Part shown: positions 9,701-19,787 of the stretch, in pieces
Numbering within the stretch: position 1 is the first letter of the stretch
How the letters are laid out: each line of letters begins with the position of its first letter
Assembly (NCBI RefSeq): GCF_022808855.1
Contig: NZ_JAKZLF010000019.1
Location: forward strand, 1-64,000
Origin: Anaeromyxobacter soli
GTDB taxonomy: Bacteria > Myxococcota > Myxococcia > Myxococcales > Anaeromyxobacteraceae
Direction of reading: 5' to 3'
DNA: 64,000 bases
Made by a program: the position numbers and the translations under genes
The notes under the pieces: model-generated
What the model was told of the DNA's origin: nothing
What the model saw: the letters and a program-made list of their open reading frames with translations, nothing else
Databases searched by the model: none

Positions 9701-11155
9701 GTGCGCAAGGTCCTCATCGTCGACGACGAACCCTCCGTGAGGTTCGTGCTCGCGCGCACGTGCGAGCGCGCGGGCGTGCCGTTCGAGGAGGCGGGCAGCG
9801 CCGAGGAGGCCCGCGACAAGCTCCGCGCGCTCGGCGGCGGCCGCAACGGCGTCGGCCTCGTGCTCCTCGACGTGCGGCTGCCCGGGGACGATGGGTTCAA
9901 GCTGCTCGGCGAGATCGGCGGGCGCTCCGACTCCCCTTTCATCGTGGTGATGACCGCCGAGGACACGATGCGCTCGGCGGTCGAGGCCATGAAGCGCGGC
10001 GCCGCGGACTACCTCGGCAAGCCCTTCGACCTCGCCCGCGTCGAGAAGCTCGTGCGCGACCTCGCGGCGGCCGAGCCGGAGGGCGCGAACGGCCACGAGG
10101 TGGCCGAGCCCGGCGGGCTCGAGCGCCACCTCGACGCGAACGCGGAGCCGCGCCGCTACAGCGAGATCGCGCTGCCGGAGACCCTCATCGGCCGCTCGGC
10201 GGCGATGATCGAGGTCTACAAGGAGATCGGGCGCGTCGCGCGCACCGAGATGACCGTCCTGCTCATGGGCGAGTCGGGCACCGGCAAGGAGCTCGTCGCC
10301 CGCGCCGTCCACGCGAACTCGACCCGCTCGCGCGGGCCCTTCATCACGGTCAACATGGCCGCGATCCCGAAGGACCTCATCGAGAGCGAGCTGTACGGCC
10401 ACGAGAAGGGCTCCTTCACGGGCGCGGTGGAGCGTCGGCCCGGCAAGTTCGAGCTCGCGAGCGGCGGCACGCTCTTCCTCGACGAGATCGGCGAGATGCC
10501 GATCGAGCTGCAGGCGAAGCTCCTGCGCGTGCTGCAGGAGCGCGAGGTGGATCGCGTCGGCGGCACCCGCCCCCTCGCGGTGGACGTGCGGATCGTCGCC
10601 GCCACGAACGCCGATCTCGCGCGCTCCGTCGAGGAGGGCCGCTTCCGGCGCGACCTCTACTACCGGCTCGCGGTGGTGCCGATCCGGCTCCCGCCGCTCC
10701 GCGAGCGCGAGGGCGACGTCATCCTCCTCGCCCGCCACTTCGTCGCGAAGTACGGCGAGCAGCTGAAGGGGCGCCCGGTGGCGCTGGGGCGCGACGCGGA
10801 GCCGCTCCTCGCGGGCCACCCCTGGCCTGGCAACGTGCGCGAGCTGCAGAACGTCGTCCAGCGCGCGCTCCTCAAGCTCGCCGGTCCGCGCCTCGGCGCG
10901 AAGGACCTCGCCGGCCTCTTGCCCGCCGCGGCGGGCCAGGAGCGCGGCCTGAACGGCCTCGTGGAGACGATCCTCGACGCGCCCGCGCCGGAGGGCGGCC
11001 GCTACCACGCCGCCCTCGCCACGCTCGAGGCGCCGCTCCTCGCCGCCGCACTGGCGCGCACGAACGGCAACCAGCTCCGCGCCGCGGAGCTCCTCGGCAT
11101 GAACCGGAACACCCTGCGCGAGCGCATGCGCGCGCTGGGGATGAAGGCGAAGTAG
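9701..11155 (+). CDS. ntrC: NtrC-family sigma54-dependent response regulator
   Basis: A 484-residue activator: a receiver domain (residues 1-120, VDDE at 7-10, phospho-acceptor Asp57), an AAA+ domain with Walker A GESGTGKE, the sigma54-contact loop as GSFTGA (family consensus GAFTGA), Walker [10 protein letters not shown], and a C-terminal Fis-type helix-turn-helix (about 445-480, ending [14 protein letters not shown]). It remodels sigma54 holoenzyme at nitrogen-regulated promoters. Two in-frame GTGs adjoin (9698, 9701); the GGAGG at 9692-9696 is better spaced for 9701. A sigma54 site and an NtrC-like dyad in front of glnA just downstream are the likely local target. Confidence 0.92.
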   Translation: MRKVLIVDDEPSVRFVLARTCERAGVPFEEAGSAEEARDKLRALGGGRNGVGLVLLDVRLPGDDGFKLLGEIGGRSDSPFIVVMTAEDTMRSAVEAMKRGAADYLGKPFDLARVEKLVRDLAAAEPEGANGHEVAEPGGLERHLDANAEPRRYSEIALPETLIGRSAAMIEVYKEIGRVARTEMTVLLMGESGTGKELVARAVHANSTRSRGPFITVNMAAIPKDLIESELYGHEKGSFTGAVERRPGKFELASGGTLFLDEIGEMPIELQAKLLRVLQEREVDRVGGTRPLAVDVRIVAATNADLARSVEEGRFRRDLYYRLAVVPIRLPPLREREGDVILLARHFVAKYGEQLKGRPVALGRDAEPLLAGHPWPGNVRELQNVVQRALLKLAGPRLGAKDLAGLLPAAAGQERGLNGLVETILDAPAPEGGRYHAALATLEAPLLAAALARTNGNQLRAAELLGMNRNTLRERMRALGMKAK

Positions 11156-11259
11156 CCGTCCGCCCGCCTGCCCGGACTCGCCGAGGGCGGCCCCGGGGAA
11201 GGCGCCCGCCCGCCGGGCCCTCGTGGAACGGCGCCCGGGAACGGGGCAGACTGCGGCCC

Positions 11260-11280
11260 GCTGCCCGAGATCCGGGCAGC
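11260..11280. promoter_or_regulatory. NtrC-like upstream activator dyad
   Basis: A perfect inverted repeat GCTGCCCG-AGATC-CGGGCAGC. Its inner 17 bp (11262-11278) have the TGC-N11-GCA geometry of NtrC boxes. The centre lies about 107 nt upstream of the expected sigma54 start site, a typical enhancer distance. A weaker dyad TGCCC-N3-GGGCA follows at 11285-11297. Confidence 0.6.
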
Positions 11281-11351
11281 ACGCTGCCCAGCGGGCACGC
11301 AGGAGGAGGCGGGCCCCGCCTGGATCAGGGCTGCCTTCGCGATCCGGGGCG

Positions 11352-11367
11352 TGGCATGCAGCGTGCT
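11352..11367 (+). promoter_or_regulatory. Sigma54 (-24/-12) promoter of glnA
   Basis: TGGCATGCAGCGTGCT matches the sigma54 consensus TGGCACR-N4-TTGCW at all but two positions, with the invariant GG and GC at correct 10-nt spacing. Transcription should start near 11377, giving a leader of about 36 nt before the glnA ATG. Confidence 0.82.
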
Positions 11368-11412
11368 ATCCCCCCGCCCGTTCCCCCCACCGACTCACGG
11401 AGAGAAGACCCG

Positions 11413-12830
<1,418 letters not shown>

Positions 12831-12837
<7 letters not shown>

Positions 12838-12865
12838 TGCGCGCGCTGCGCGCGCGCGTCAGATG
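12831..12865. repeat. Imperfect palindrome over the glnA stop
   Basis: CATCTGA at 12831-12837 pairs with TCAGATG at 12859-12865 around a GC-alternating core. It includes the glnA stop codon. It may act as an mRNA 3' stem together with the hairpins downstream. Confidence 0.5.
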
Positions 12866-12888
12866 TCTCAGACTTCGACGGTGTCTAC

Positions 12889-12911
12889 GTAGGGGGGCGT
12901 TGCCCCCCTAC
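12889..12911 (+). terminator. GC hairpin downstream of glnA
   Basis: A perfect 10-bp stem GTAGGGGGGC-GTT-GCCCCCCTAC with no U-tract. It could be a transcript-end stem or an intergenic repeat; the real terminator is the next hairpin. Confidence 0.45.
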
Positions 12912-12926
12912 ACCCCCCGGCAAGTC

Positions 12927-12957
12927 ACGGCCGCCCGCGAGGGCGGCCGTTCTCTTT
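12927..12957 (+). terminator. Intrinsic terminator of glnA
   Basis: A perfect 10-bp stem ACGGCCGCCC / GGGCGGCCGT with a GCGA loop (GNRA type), followed by TCTCTTTT at 12951-12958. It is the clearest Rho-independent terminator in the window. Confidence 0.88.
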
Positions 12958-12974
12958 TGCGGGCCGCACGCGGG

Positions 12975-13003
12975 GTGACGGTGTGGCCTCCCTCTGCTAC
13001 ACC
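12975..13003 (+). promoter_or_regulatory. Candidate promoter of the MFS gene
   Basis: GTGACG at 12975-12980 and TACACC at 12998-13003 are 17 nt apart. The TTG at 13011 follows 7 nt later with no Shine-Dalgarno, a leaderless geometry shared with other genes here. Confidence 0.4.
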
Positions 13004-13010
13004 TCGCGCC

Positions 13011-14261
13011 TTGGCCTCCCTCCGGAACAGGCTCTCCCACGCGCTCGGCGGCCTCCCGGCGACGTTCTGGATGCTCTTCACCGGCATGCTCGTGAACCGG
13101 CTCGCGAGCTTCGTCGGGATCTTCCTGGCGCTGTACCTCGTGCGCGAGCGCGGCCTCTCCCCGAGCGCGGCGGGGCGGATCGTCTCGCTCTTCGGCGTGG
13201 GCGTGCTCGTCGCCGGCCCCCTCGGCGGAACGCTCGCGGACGCGATCGGCCGGCGCGCGACCATGCTCCTCTCGCTGGGCCTCGGGGCGCTCGCGGTGGG
13301 CTCGATCGGCTTCTTGCGCGCGCCCTGGCTCCTCGGGCTGTTCGCGTTCCTCGCGGCGGCCACGAGCGAGCTCTACCGGCCGGCGATGAACGCGGCGATC
13401 GCCGACCTCGTGCCGCCCGAGGACCGCACCCGTGCGTACGGGCTCGTCTACTGGGCGGTGAACCTCGGCTGGAGCATCAGCCTCGCCTTCGCCGGCCTCG
13501 TCGCCGAGCGGAGCTTCCTCCTGCTCTTCCTCGCCGACGCCACGACCTGCCTCGCCTTCGCCGCCCTCGTCTTCCTGCGCGTCCCGGAGACCCGGCCGGC
13601 GGGGGCGCAGGCGCACTCGCCGCTCGCGGGCCTCTCCATCGCGTTCCGCGACGGGCAGCTCGTCACGTTCCTCTTGCTCCACCTGCTCGGCCTCGTGGTG
13701 TTCCTCCAGTTCCAGCTCGCCGCGCCGCTCGACATGGCGGCCCACGGGATCGGCCCGAAGGGCTTCTCCCTGCTCATGGCGATGAACGGGTTCGGGGTGG
13801 TGCTGCTCCAGCCGCTCCTCGGGCCCGCGCTCCAGCGGCGGGACGGCGCCAACCTCCTCGCCCTCTCCGCGCTCCTCTTCGGCCTCGGCTTCGGGGTGAA
13901 CGCCGCGGTCGGTACGGCCCTCGGCCAGGTGGTGGGTCCACTCCTCGTGTATGGTTCCGGCGTCCTCTTCTGGACGGTGGGCGAGGTGGTGGGGTTCCCG
14001 ACCGCGAACGCGCTCGTCGCGAACCTCGCGCCCGCCGCGCTGCGTGGTCGCTACCAGGGCGCGTTCTCGATGGCGTGGGGCGTCGCCTTCACGCTCTCGC
14101 CGCTCGTCGGCGGCGAGGTGCTGACGCGCTTCGGCGCGCGGGCGCTCTGGCTCCTGTGCCTCGCGCTCGGGTCGCTCGTGGCGGCCCTGCACCTCGCCGC
14201 GGCGGGCCCGCGCCGCCGCCGCCTCGCCGCCCTCCGGGCGCACGCACCGCCGCCCGGCTGA
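13011..14261 (+). CDS. MFS transporter
   Basis: A 416-residue twelve-helix major facilitator. The loop 2-3 signature reads GTLADAIGRR, and the helices fill the sequence from about residue 12 to 400. It is drug/sugar-efflux-like in appearance, but the substrate cannot be told. The reading frame is open far upstream through glnA, so the start is a judgement: TTG at 13011 sits just before helix 1; GTG at 12981 or 12975 would add 10-12 residues. It stands alone after the glnA terminator, followed by the DUF2332 gene 85 nt later. Confidence 0.82.
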   Translation: MASLRNRLSHALGGLPATFWMLFTGMLVNRLASFVGIFLALYLVRERGLSPSAAGRIVSLFGVGVLVAGPLGGTLADAIGRRATMLLSLGLGALAVGSIGFLRAPWLLGLFAFLAAATSELYRPAMNAAIADLVPPEDRTRAYGLVYWAVNLGWSISLAFAGLVAERSFLLLFLADATTCLAFAALVFLRVPETRPAGAQAHSPLAGLSIAFRDGQLVTFLLLHLLGLVVFLQFQLAAPLDMAAHGIGPKGFSLLMAMNGFGVVLLQPLLGPALQRRDGANLLALSALLFGLGFGVNAAVGTALGQVVGPLLVYGSGVLFWTVGEVVGFPTANALVANLAPAALRGRYQGAFSMAWGVAFTLSPLVGGEVLTRFGARALWLLCLALGSLVAALHLAAAGPRRRRLAALRAHAPPPG

Positions 14262-14346
14262 GTGGCTGCTGTCGCCCGTGCTCCCCCTCCACCGGGGAGG
14301 CGACATCGGCCGACCGTCCGCAGCATGGGGATCGGAGGAGGCCGGC

Positions 14347-15465
14347 ATGGGCGCGCGACGGACCGGGATCGACGGGCTGTTCGAGGAGCTCGAGCGCGTA
14401 CGCGGGAGCGCGGTGAAGCGGTGCGCTCCGTACGTCCGGGCGCTCGAGCTGTTGCCCGAGGCGCTCGCCGGTCCTGCGGCCCGGTTCCTGGCCGCCGCCT
14501 GGGAGCGGCGCACGTTCCACGTCTACTGGGAGCGGCCGCTCCTGCTCCTCGCCGCGCTACGCCACGATGCGATGAAGGAGGGCGAGGGCCACCCCCTGTT
14601 CACCGCCTTCGCCGCGCCCGCGCCGCGCGCCGCCGCGGTCACCATCGACGCGCTGCGCGCCGCCCTCGACGGCACGCGCGAGCGGCTGTTCGACACCCTC
14701 GCGGAGCGGAGCCTCCAGACGAACGACACCTCGCGGGCGGTCGCGTGGCTGTGGCCCGCGGCGCTCGCGGGGCTCTCGAACGGCGCGCGCCCCTTGGCGC
14801 TCGTGGACGTCGGCGCGAGCGCGGGCCTGAACCTCGTCGCCGACGCGCTGCCCGCGATCTGGACGGACGAGGCGGGCGCTCCGCTCGAGGTCGCGAAGGG
14901 GGTCGCCGCGGTGACGCGCCTCGGGCTCGATCCCGCGCCGCTCGACGCGACGAGGCCGGAGGACGCGGAGTGGATCCGCGCGTGCATCTGGCCCACCGAC
15001 GCCGAGCGGCTCGCCCGGCTCGAGCTGGCGCTCGGGGCCTACCGGCTCGCGCTCCGACGCCCGGACGCGCCCGTGCTCGCCCCAGTGGCGGCCACGGCGG
15101 TGCCGGCGCGGCTCGACGTCCTCTCCGCCGCCGAGCGCGGCGCGCTCGTGCTCGCCTACCAGACGGTGATGCGCGACTACCTTCCGCCGCAGGAGCGCGC
15201 CGAGTACGCGGCGGGGATGCGGGCCTGGCTCTCGGCCCAGCCGCCCGGCCAGGCCCTGTGGGTGGAGCTCGAGGCGGCCGGGCCGGAGGCCGGCCCCGAG
15301 GAGCCGGCCGCGATCATCGCGCACGTCCGGTCCCCGGCCGGCGCCGTGAAAGACCTCGTCCTCGCCGGCTGCGGCTTCCACCCGACCCGCATCGCGCGGC
15401 GCACCGGGGCGGTCGCCGAGCTCGCGGCACTCCTCGCGCGCGAGCCCGCCGCCGCGCACCCTTGA
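14347..15465 (+). CDS. DUF2332 family protein
   Basis: A 372-residue cytoplasmic protein of the DUF2332 family. The central motif LVDVGASAGLNL (about residue 155) resembles a glycine-rich SAM- or nucleotide-binding loop, so a methyltransferase-like fold is possible; the activity is unproven. ATG at 14347 follows GGAGGA with good spacing, which decides the start. The stop overlaps the TTG of the next gene (TTGA), so the two are coupled, though their products look unrelated. Confidence 0.8.
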   Translation: MGARRTGIDGLFEELERVRGSAVKRCAPYVRALELLPEALAGPAARFLAAAWERRTFHVYWERPLLLLAALRHDAMKEGEGHPLFTAFAAPAPRAAAVTIDALRAALDGTRERLFDTLAERSLQTNDTSRAVAWLWPAALAGLSNGARPLALVDVGASAGLNLVADALPAIWTDEAGAPLEVAKGVAAVTRLGLDPAPLDATRPEDAEWIRACIWPTDAERLARLELALGAYRLALRRPDAPVLAPVAATAVPARLDVLSAAERGALVLAYQTVMRDYLPPQERAEYAAGMRAWLSAQPPGQALWVELEAAGPEAGPEEPAAIIAHVRSPAGAVKDLVLAGCGFHPTRIARRTGAVAELAALLAREPAAAHP

Positions 15466-16121
15466 CCGGGCGCGCAGAGCTCCTCCTCGCCGCCGCCCTC
15501 CTCGCGACCGCGGAGCCTGCCGCCGGCGCGGAGTGGGGCGTGCAGCTCCTCGTCGGCGGGCCGCTGAACCTGCGGACGCCGCTCACGATCCGTCAGCGCG
15601 GCGAGCCCGATCTGCACCTGCGCGCCCGCTGGGCGACGCGGCCGTTCGAGAACCCGATCTATTACGGCATCGGCGGCTTCCGCCGCGAGGGCGGGCGCGA
15701 GATCTCGCTCGAGTTCCTGCACCACAAGATCTACCTGCAGAACCCGCCGCCCGAGGTGCAGGACTTCTCCGTCTCCCACGGCTTCAACCTGCTCGTCGGG
15801 TCCTACGGGATCGAGGTCGCTCGTGGCGTCTGGACGCGCCTCGGCGGCGGCCTCGTCCTCGCGCACCCGGAGAGCACCGTCCGCGGGCAGGCGCTCGACG
15901 AGGGGCGAGGTCTCTTCGGCCTCGGGTTGCACCTCGCCGGGCCGGCGCTGGCCGCCGGGATCGAGGGGCGGCTGCCGCTCGGCACCGATCGGCTCCGGCT
16001 CACGGTCGGCGGACGCGTCGTCGGCGCCTACGTCGGCGTCCCGATCGCGAACGGGAGCGCGCGCGTCCCGAACGTCGCCTTCCACGCCACCGCGGGCGTG
16101 GACGGGGTGCTCGCGCGATGA
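15462..16121 (+). CDS. Secreted protein of unknown function
   Basis: A 219-residue protein starting at a TTG that overlaps the previous stop by 4 nt. The first 22 residues are a signal peptide ending ATAEPAAGA before EWG. The rest alternates polar and hydrophobic residues in short strands and ends with an aromatic-poor tail; an outer-membrane beta-barrel or periplasmic beta protein is plausible. I do not recognise the family. Confidence 0.65.
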   Translation: MTGRAELLLAAALLATAEPAAGAEWGVQLLVGGPLNLRTPLTIRQRGEPDLHLRARWATRPFENPIYYGIGGFRREGGREISLEFLHHKIYLQNPPPEVQDFSVSHGFNLLVGSYGIEVARGVWTRLGGGLVLAHPESTVRGQALDEGRGLFGLGLHLAGPALAAGIEGRLPLGTDRLRLTVGGRVVGAYVGVPIANGSARVPNVAFHATAGVDGVLAR

Positions 16122-16167
16122 GCGCGCCGGAGGCGGCGCCGTCGCGCCGCCCCCGTTCTCGCGTTAG

Positions 16168-17439
16168 CTAGAAGATGTAGATGAGGCGGAGCCGCACCTC
16201 GTCCGTGTTGGTGTTCGTCGCGGCCCCTTCGTTCAGGCGGTGGCGGTACTCGAGGATGCCCTGGGCGCCGTTGAGCGCCGCGACGTTGACGGCGCCCACC
16301 ACCGCCTGCTGCTCGTTCGACGAGCTCTTGTTCGAGGGGTCGAACCAGTCGTAGCGCACGGCCGCGCCCACCATCGGCGTCACGGAGGCGAACACCTCCC
16401 CGAACGCGCCGTTCGAGCGCGACTTGCCGCCCGTCGCGCCTCCGGCGAAGCCCGTGTCCCAGCCCGCCACGTAGCCTCCGAGGAGCGAGAGCGGAGGCAC
16501 GCGAGCCCCCCCGAACCGCGGCAGCGGCAGCGTGCCGTACACGGTCAGGCGGTCGAACTTGTCGGTGAACTCCGGGCCGGGCGCCGCCACCGTGCCCGTC
16601 GGCACGGTGAGCTTGCCGTGGTAGTAGTGCGCGCTCAGCGCCGCGTCGCCGAAGAACTGGTTCGCGAATACCTGGTAGTCCTTCGAGTTGTAGTTCGGAT
16701 CGTCGTTCGCGCGAGACAGCGCGCCGCCCTGGAAGGGATCGGCGATGAACCGTCCCTCCTCCTCCCGGACGACGAGGCCGTTCAGCACGCTCGCTGCGAT
16801 GTTGAAGCCCGCGAACGTGTAGCCGAGCTCGATGCCCGCCTGATCGAACCCCCACAGCGTGAAGAAGGTGTTCCCGGCCCCGGCGCCGTAGCGCGCCGGC
16901 ACGCGCTGGAACAGGGGGCGGTTGATGGTGATCGGCCGATCGCTCGCGCCGTAGCCCTCCCACGGGTGGAACACGCCGACCCGCGCGTTGAAGCGGCTCG
17001 CCGCGCTCCCGAACGTCGCGCGCACGTAGGCGTTCTCGACCTCGAACCCCTCGCCCGGCGCGAAGGAGAGCTCGCCCTCCGACGACCACCAGCGGCCGAA
17101 CGAGCCGACGAGCGGATACAGCGTGGTCTCGAAGTACGAGATCTGGCCGCGGTTGGTGGTGGTCCCGCCCGTGCGGGTCCGCACGAAGCTCGGCTCGGTC
17201 TGCAGCCGGGCGGCGAACATCGTGCCGAAGTCCGGCAGGTCCTTCTGCTTCCGATCACCGATGGTGTCCGGCGTGCGGAAGCCCGAGTTCCGGTACTCGT
17301 AGCCGAAGCGGTTCAGGCGCGGGATGGTGGTGTGACACGTGGTGCAGTCGAAGCCCTCTCGGCGCGAGAAGTTCGGCATCGCGCGAGCCGAGCCACCGGC
17401 GAGAAACACTACGAGCGCTACTGCGAGGCGCTTTCGCAT
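16168..17439 (-). CDS. Monoheme c-type cytochrome fused to outer-membrane beta-barrel (Cyc2-like layout)
   Basis: A 423-residue exported protein. A signal peptide ends near residue 20 (GGSARA). One CXXCH motif (Cys32, Cys35, His36) is followed by PRLNRFG. The remaining 370 residues are strand-like, rich in Gly and aromatic residues, and end in Phe (LIYIF), the outer-membrane barrel signature. This cytochrome-then-porin order is that of the Cyc2 iron oxidase family. The predicted role is to pass electrons through the outer membrane; Cyc2 homology itself is inference. The upstream frame is open to 17631, but the ATG at 17439 begins the signal peptide. It stands alone between the DUF2332 unit and the dehydrogenase. 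Confidence 0.8.
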   Translation of the reverse strand: MRKRLAVALVVFLAGGSARAMPNFSRREGFDCTTCHTTIPRLNRFGYEYRNSGFRTPDTIGDRKQKDLPDFGTMFAARLQTEPSFVRTRTGGTTTNRGQISYFETTLYPLVGSFGRWWSSEGELSFAPGEGFEVENAYVRATFGSAASRFNARVGVFHPWEGYGASDRPITINRPLFQRVPARYGAGAGNTFFTLWGFDQAGIELGYTFAGFNIAASVLNGLVVREEEGRFIADPFQGGALSRANDDPNYNSKDYQVFANQFFGDAALSAHYYHGKLTVPTGTVAAPGPEFTDKFDRLTVYGTLPLPRFGGARVPPLSLLGGYVAGWDTGFAGGATGGKSRSNGAFGEVFASVTPMVGAAVRYDWFDPSNKSSSNEQQAVVGAVNVAALNGAQGILEYRHRLNEGAATNTNTDEVRLRLIYIF

Positions 17440-17576
17440 TTGACCCTCCGTGCCACGCAGGCTAGCGCGGCGGAGGGGCCGGGCGCGCACCCCATGCTCC
17501 CGGCTCCTTTCGAGCGTTCGGACCACCGGGCCAGTGCCTGGCCGCTGGCGGTGCGAGGGCGCGTCGGTCCGGCGGT

Positions 17577-18323
17577 TCACATGGCGAGGCCGCCGTCCAC
17601 GTCCACGCACCGTCCGTCGAAGTAGTCGCACTCGACGATGAAGCGGAGCGCCCTCCAGATGTCCTCGGGCGTGCCGATGCGGCCGACCGGGATCGCCGCG
17701 ACGAGCGCGTCGCGGGCCTTCGCGTTCATGCCCTGCGTCATCGGCGTCTCGATCATGCCCGGCGCGATCGCGCCGACACGGATGCCGAACGGCGCGAGCT
17801 CGCGCGCCCAGGTGACGGTGTTCGCCGCGAGGGCGGCCTTGGCCGCGACGTAGTTCGACTGGCCACGGTTCCCGTGGCGCGCCACGGACGACATGTTCAC
17901 GACGACCCCCGGGCGCGTGCCGGCCCTGGCCAGCGTCGCGGCGACCTCGCGCGCCATCAGCGTCGCGCCGGTGAGGTTCACGCCGATGACGGCGTCCCAG
18001 TCCGCCCGCGGGAGTGTGGTGATCTCGCCGGTGGCGCGATCCCGCTTCACGAGCAGCCCGTCACGGATGATTCCGGCGTTGTTCACGAGCGCGTTGAGGC
18101 CCCCCATCGCCTGCGCCGCCCACGCCACGAACGCCTTCACGTCCTCCTCGTCGGAGACGTCCAGGCGGCGGCGGTGGACGGCCGCGGGGAGCTCGGAGAG
18201 CTTCGCCTCGTTCACGTCGCCCGCCGCGACCACCGCGCCCGCCTCGGCGAGCCGGTGGACGAAGTGGGCGCCCATCCCCTGCGCACCACCGGTGACGATC
18301 ACCTTCAGCTCTCTCAGCTCCAT
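17577..18323 (-). CDS. Short-chain dehydrogenase/reductase
   Basis: A 248-residue classical SDR. The cofactor motif TGGAQGMG is at residues 11-18, NNAG near 90, catalytic Ser in NMSS, and YVAAK as the Tyr-Lys pair. It ends with GRCVDVDGGLAM, as in FabG-like 3-oxoacyl reductases, and probably uses NAD(P)H; the substrate is unknown. The ATG at 18323 follows GGGAGA. The next gene upstream is the divergent MFS transporter at 18480. Confidence 0.88.
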   Translation of the reverse strand: MELRELKVIVTGGAQGMGAHFVHRLAEAGAVVAAGDVNEAKLSELPAAVHRRRLDVSDEEDVKAFVAWAAQAMGGLNALVNNAGIIRDGLLVKRDRATGEITTLPRADWDAVIGVNLTGATLMAREVAATLARAGTRPGVVVNMSSVARHGNRGQSNYVAAKAALAANTVTWARELAPFGIRVGAIAPGMIETPMTQGMNAKARDALVAAIPVGRIGTPEDIWRALRFIVECDYFDGRCVDVDGGLAM

Positions 18324-18439
18324 CGGCGCGTTCTCCCATCGTTGACGTCGTTCAGCCGCTCCCGCCGTCCCCGCCCACCGCGGCGCGTCCCCACCGGCGA
18401 CGTCGTACGCTCCGTCGACGCGGCGGCGCACGCAGGCGT

Positions 18440-18469
18440 TTGACGCCGGCCCGCCTCTCCGGTTATGCG
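18440..18469 (+). promoter_or_regulatory. Promoter of MFS transporter, leaderless geometry
   Basis: TTGACG at 18440-18445 and TATGCG at 18464-18469 (18-nt spacer). ATG at 18480 is 10 nt beyond the -10, so the transcript would begin at or within a few bases of the start codon. This favours 18480 over the ATG at 18465, which lies inside the -10. Confidence 0.6.
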
Positions 18470-18479
18470 CCTTGGCCCC

Positions 18480-19784
18480 ATGGCCACGCACCCCAGGCTC
18501 GCAGCGCCAGCCCTCCCGGAGCCAGCGCACAGGAGGGGCCCTCCGGGCCGAGGCGCCTGGTGGCGAGAGCCGACCCGCCCGCAGTGGCTCTCGTTCCTCG
18601 CCGCCTGGCTCGGCTGGGTGCTCGACGGCTTCGACTTCACGATCTTCCTCCTCGCCATGCGCGACATCGCGAAGGAGTTCGGCGTCACCTACGTCGCGAC
18701 CGCGGGGAGCATCACCCTCACCCTGCTCGTGCGGCTCGCGGGCGGGCTCGCGGCCGGCGCGCTCGCCGACCGGGTCGGGCGGAAGCTCCCGCTCATGATC
18801 TCGATCGCGTGGTTCGCGCTGTGCGACGGCGCGGTCGCCTTCGCGCCGTCGTTCGGCTGGGTGCTCGTCTTCCGCACGCTGTTCGGGTTCGGGATGGGCG
18901 CGGAGTGGACGGCCGGCGCCGCGCTCGCGATGGAGAGCTGGCCTGTGCGGAGCCGCGGGATCGCGTCGGGCCTGCTCCAGGGGAGCTGGGGGGTTGGCTT
19001 CATCCTCGCGGGCGTCGCACACGCGTGGGTGGTGCCGGCCTTCGGCTGGCGCCCGCTGTTCCTCCTGGCCGCGCTTCCCGCGCTGCTCGTCATCCCGATC
19101 CGGCTCCTCGTGCAGGAGAGCGCGGAGTGGCGCCGCGCGGCGCGGGAGCGCCCGCGGACCTCGCTCGCGGAGCTCGCGCGCGAGGGGGTGCTCCTGCGGA
19201 TCGCCTGGGCGAGCGCTCTCCTCGGGATGAGCTTCTCCGTCTACTACGGCCTCACCGGGCTGTGGCCTGCGCTCCTGCAGGGCGAGCTCGGCCGGCCTCC
19301 CGGCGACGTCGCCGGGCTGGTCACGCTGTTCAACGTGGGGATGATGGTGGGCGCGGTGGGCTGCGGCTGGCTCGCGAGCCGCGCCGGCGTGGTCCCCGCC
19401 CTCGCAATTCCGCTCGTCCTGCTCCTGCCGGCGCTGCCGCTCCACGTCGGCCTCGCGCCCGGCCTCCTGTGGGCGGGTGCGCTCCTCGCCGGCGTGCTCG
19501 GGGCGGGCACCTCCGGCGTGACGCCCATGCTCTTCACGCTGCTCTTCCCCCCGCACGTGCGCGCCCGCTCGATGGGCGTCGCCTACCACGTGGGCGCGCT
19601 CGTCGCCGCGGTCACGCCGACCCTCGTGGCCGCACTGCACGAGGACGCGGGGGTCCCGCTCTCCCGCGCCATCGCCGGCGTGGTCGCCGCCGCGGCCGCG
19701 CTCACGCTGGCGGTGCTCTTCCTGCGCCCGCGCGGTGCGCTGCCGGACGGCGGGGCGCCGCTCCCAGACGACACCGCGCGCTGA
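18480..19784 (+). CDS. MFS transporter, aromatic acid/sialic acid symporter type
   Basis: A 434-residue twelve-helix major facilitator with a longer, Pro-rich N terminus of about 38 residues. The first helix contains the acidic GWVLDGFDF motif of the AHS/NanT/lactate branch, and loop 2-3 reads GALADRVGRK. Likely a proton symporter for a carboxylate. ATG at 18465 would add five residues but overlaps the predicted -10. It ends 3 nt before the convergent lipoprotein stop. Confidence 0.85.
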   Translation: MATHPRLAAPALPEPAHRRGPPGRGAWWREPTRPQWLSFLAAWLGWVLDGFDFTIFLLAMRDIAKEFGVTYVATAGSITLTLLVRLAGGLAAGALADRVGRKLPLMISIAWFALCDGAVAFAPSFGWVLVFRTLFGFGMGAEWTAGAALAMESWPVRSRGIASGLLQGSWGVGFILAGVAHAWVVPAFGWRPLFLLAALPALLVIPIRLLVQESAEWRRAARERPRTSLAELAREGVLLRIAWASALLGMSFSVYYGLTGLWPALLQGELGRPPGDVAGLVTLFNVGMMVGAVGCGWLASRAGVVPALAIPLVLLLPALPLHVGLAPGLLWAGALLAGVLGAGTSGVTPMLFTLLFPPHVRARSMGVAYHVGALVAAVTPTLVAALHEDAGVPLSRAIAGVVAAAAALTLAVLFLRPRGALPDGGAPLPDDTAR

Positions 19785-19787
19785 CGT

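Noticed and set aside
9446-11008. A 520-codon minus-strand frame opposite ntrC.
   Set aside because: ntrC has full receiver, AAA+ and Fis motifs on the plus strand; the antisense frame is compositional.
11223-11412. A possible small protein gene upstream of glnA in the plus-strand frame.
   Set aside because: The region holds the sigma54 promoter and NtrC-like dyad, and the frame continues into glnA out of phase with it.
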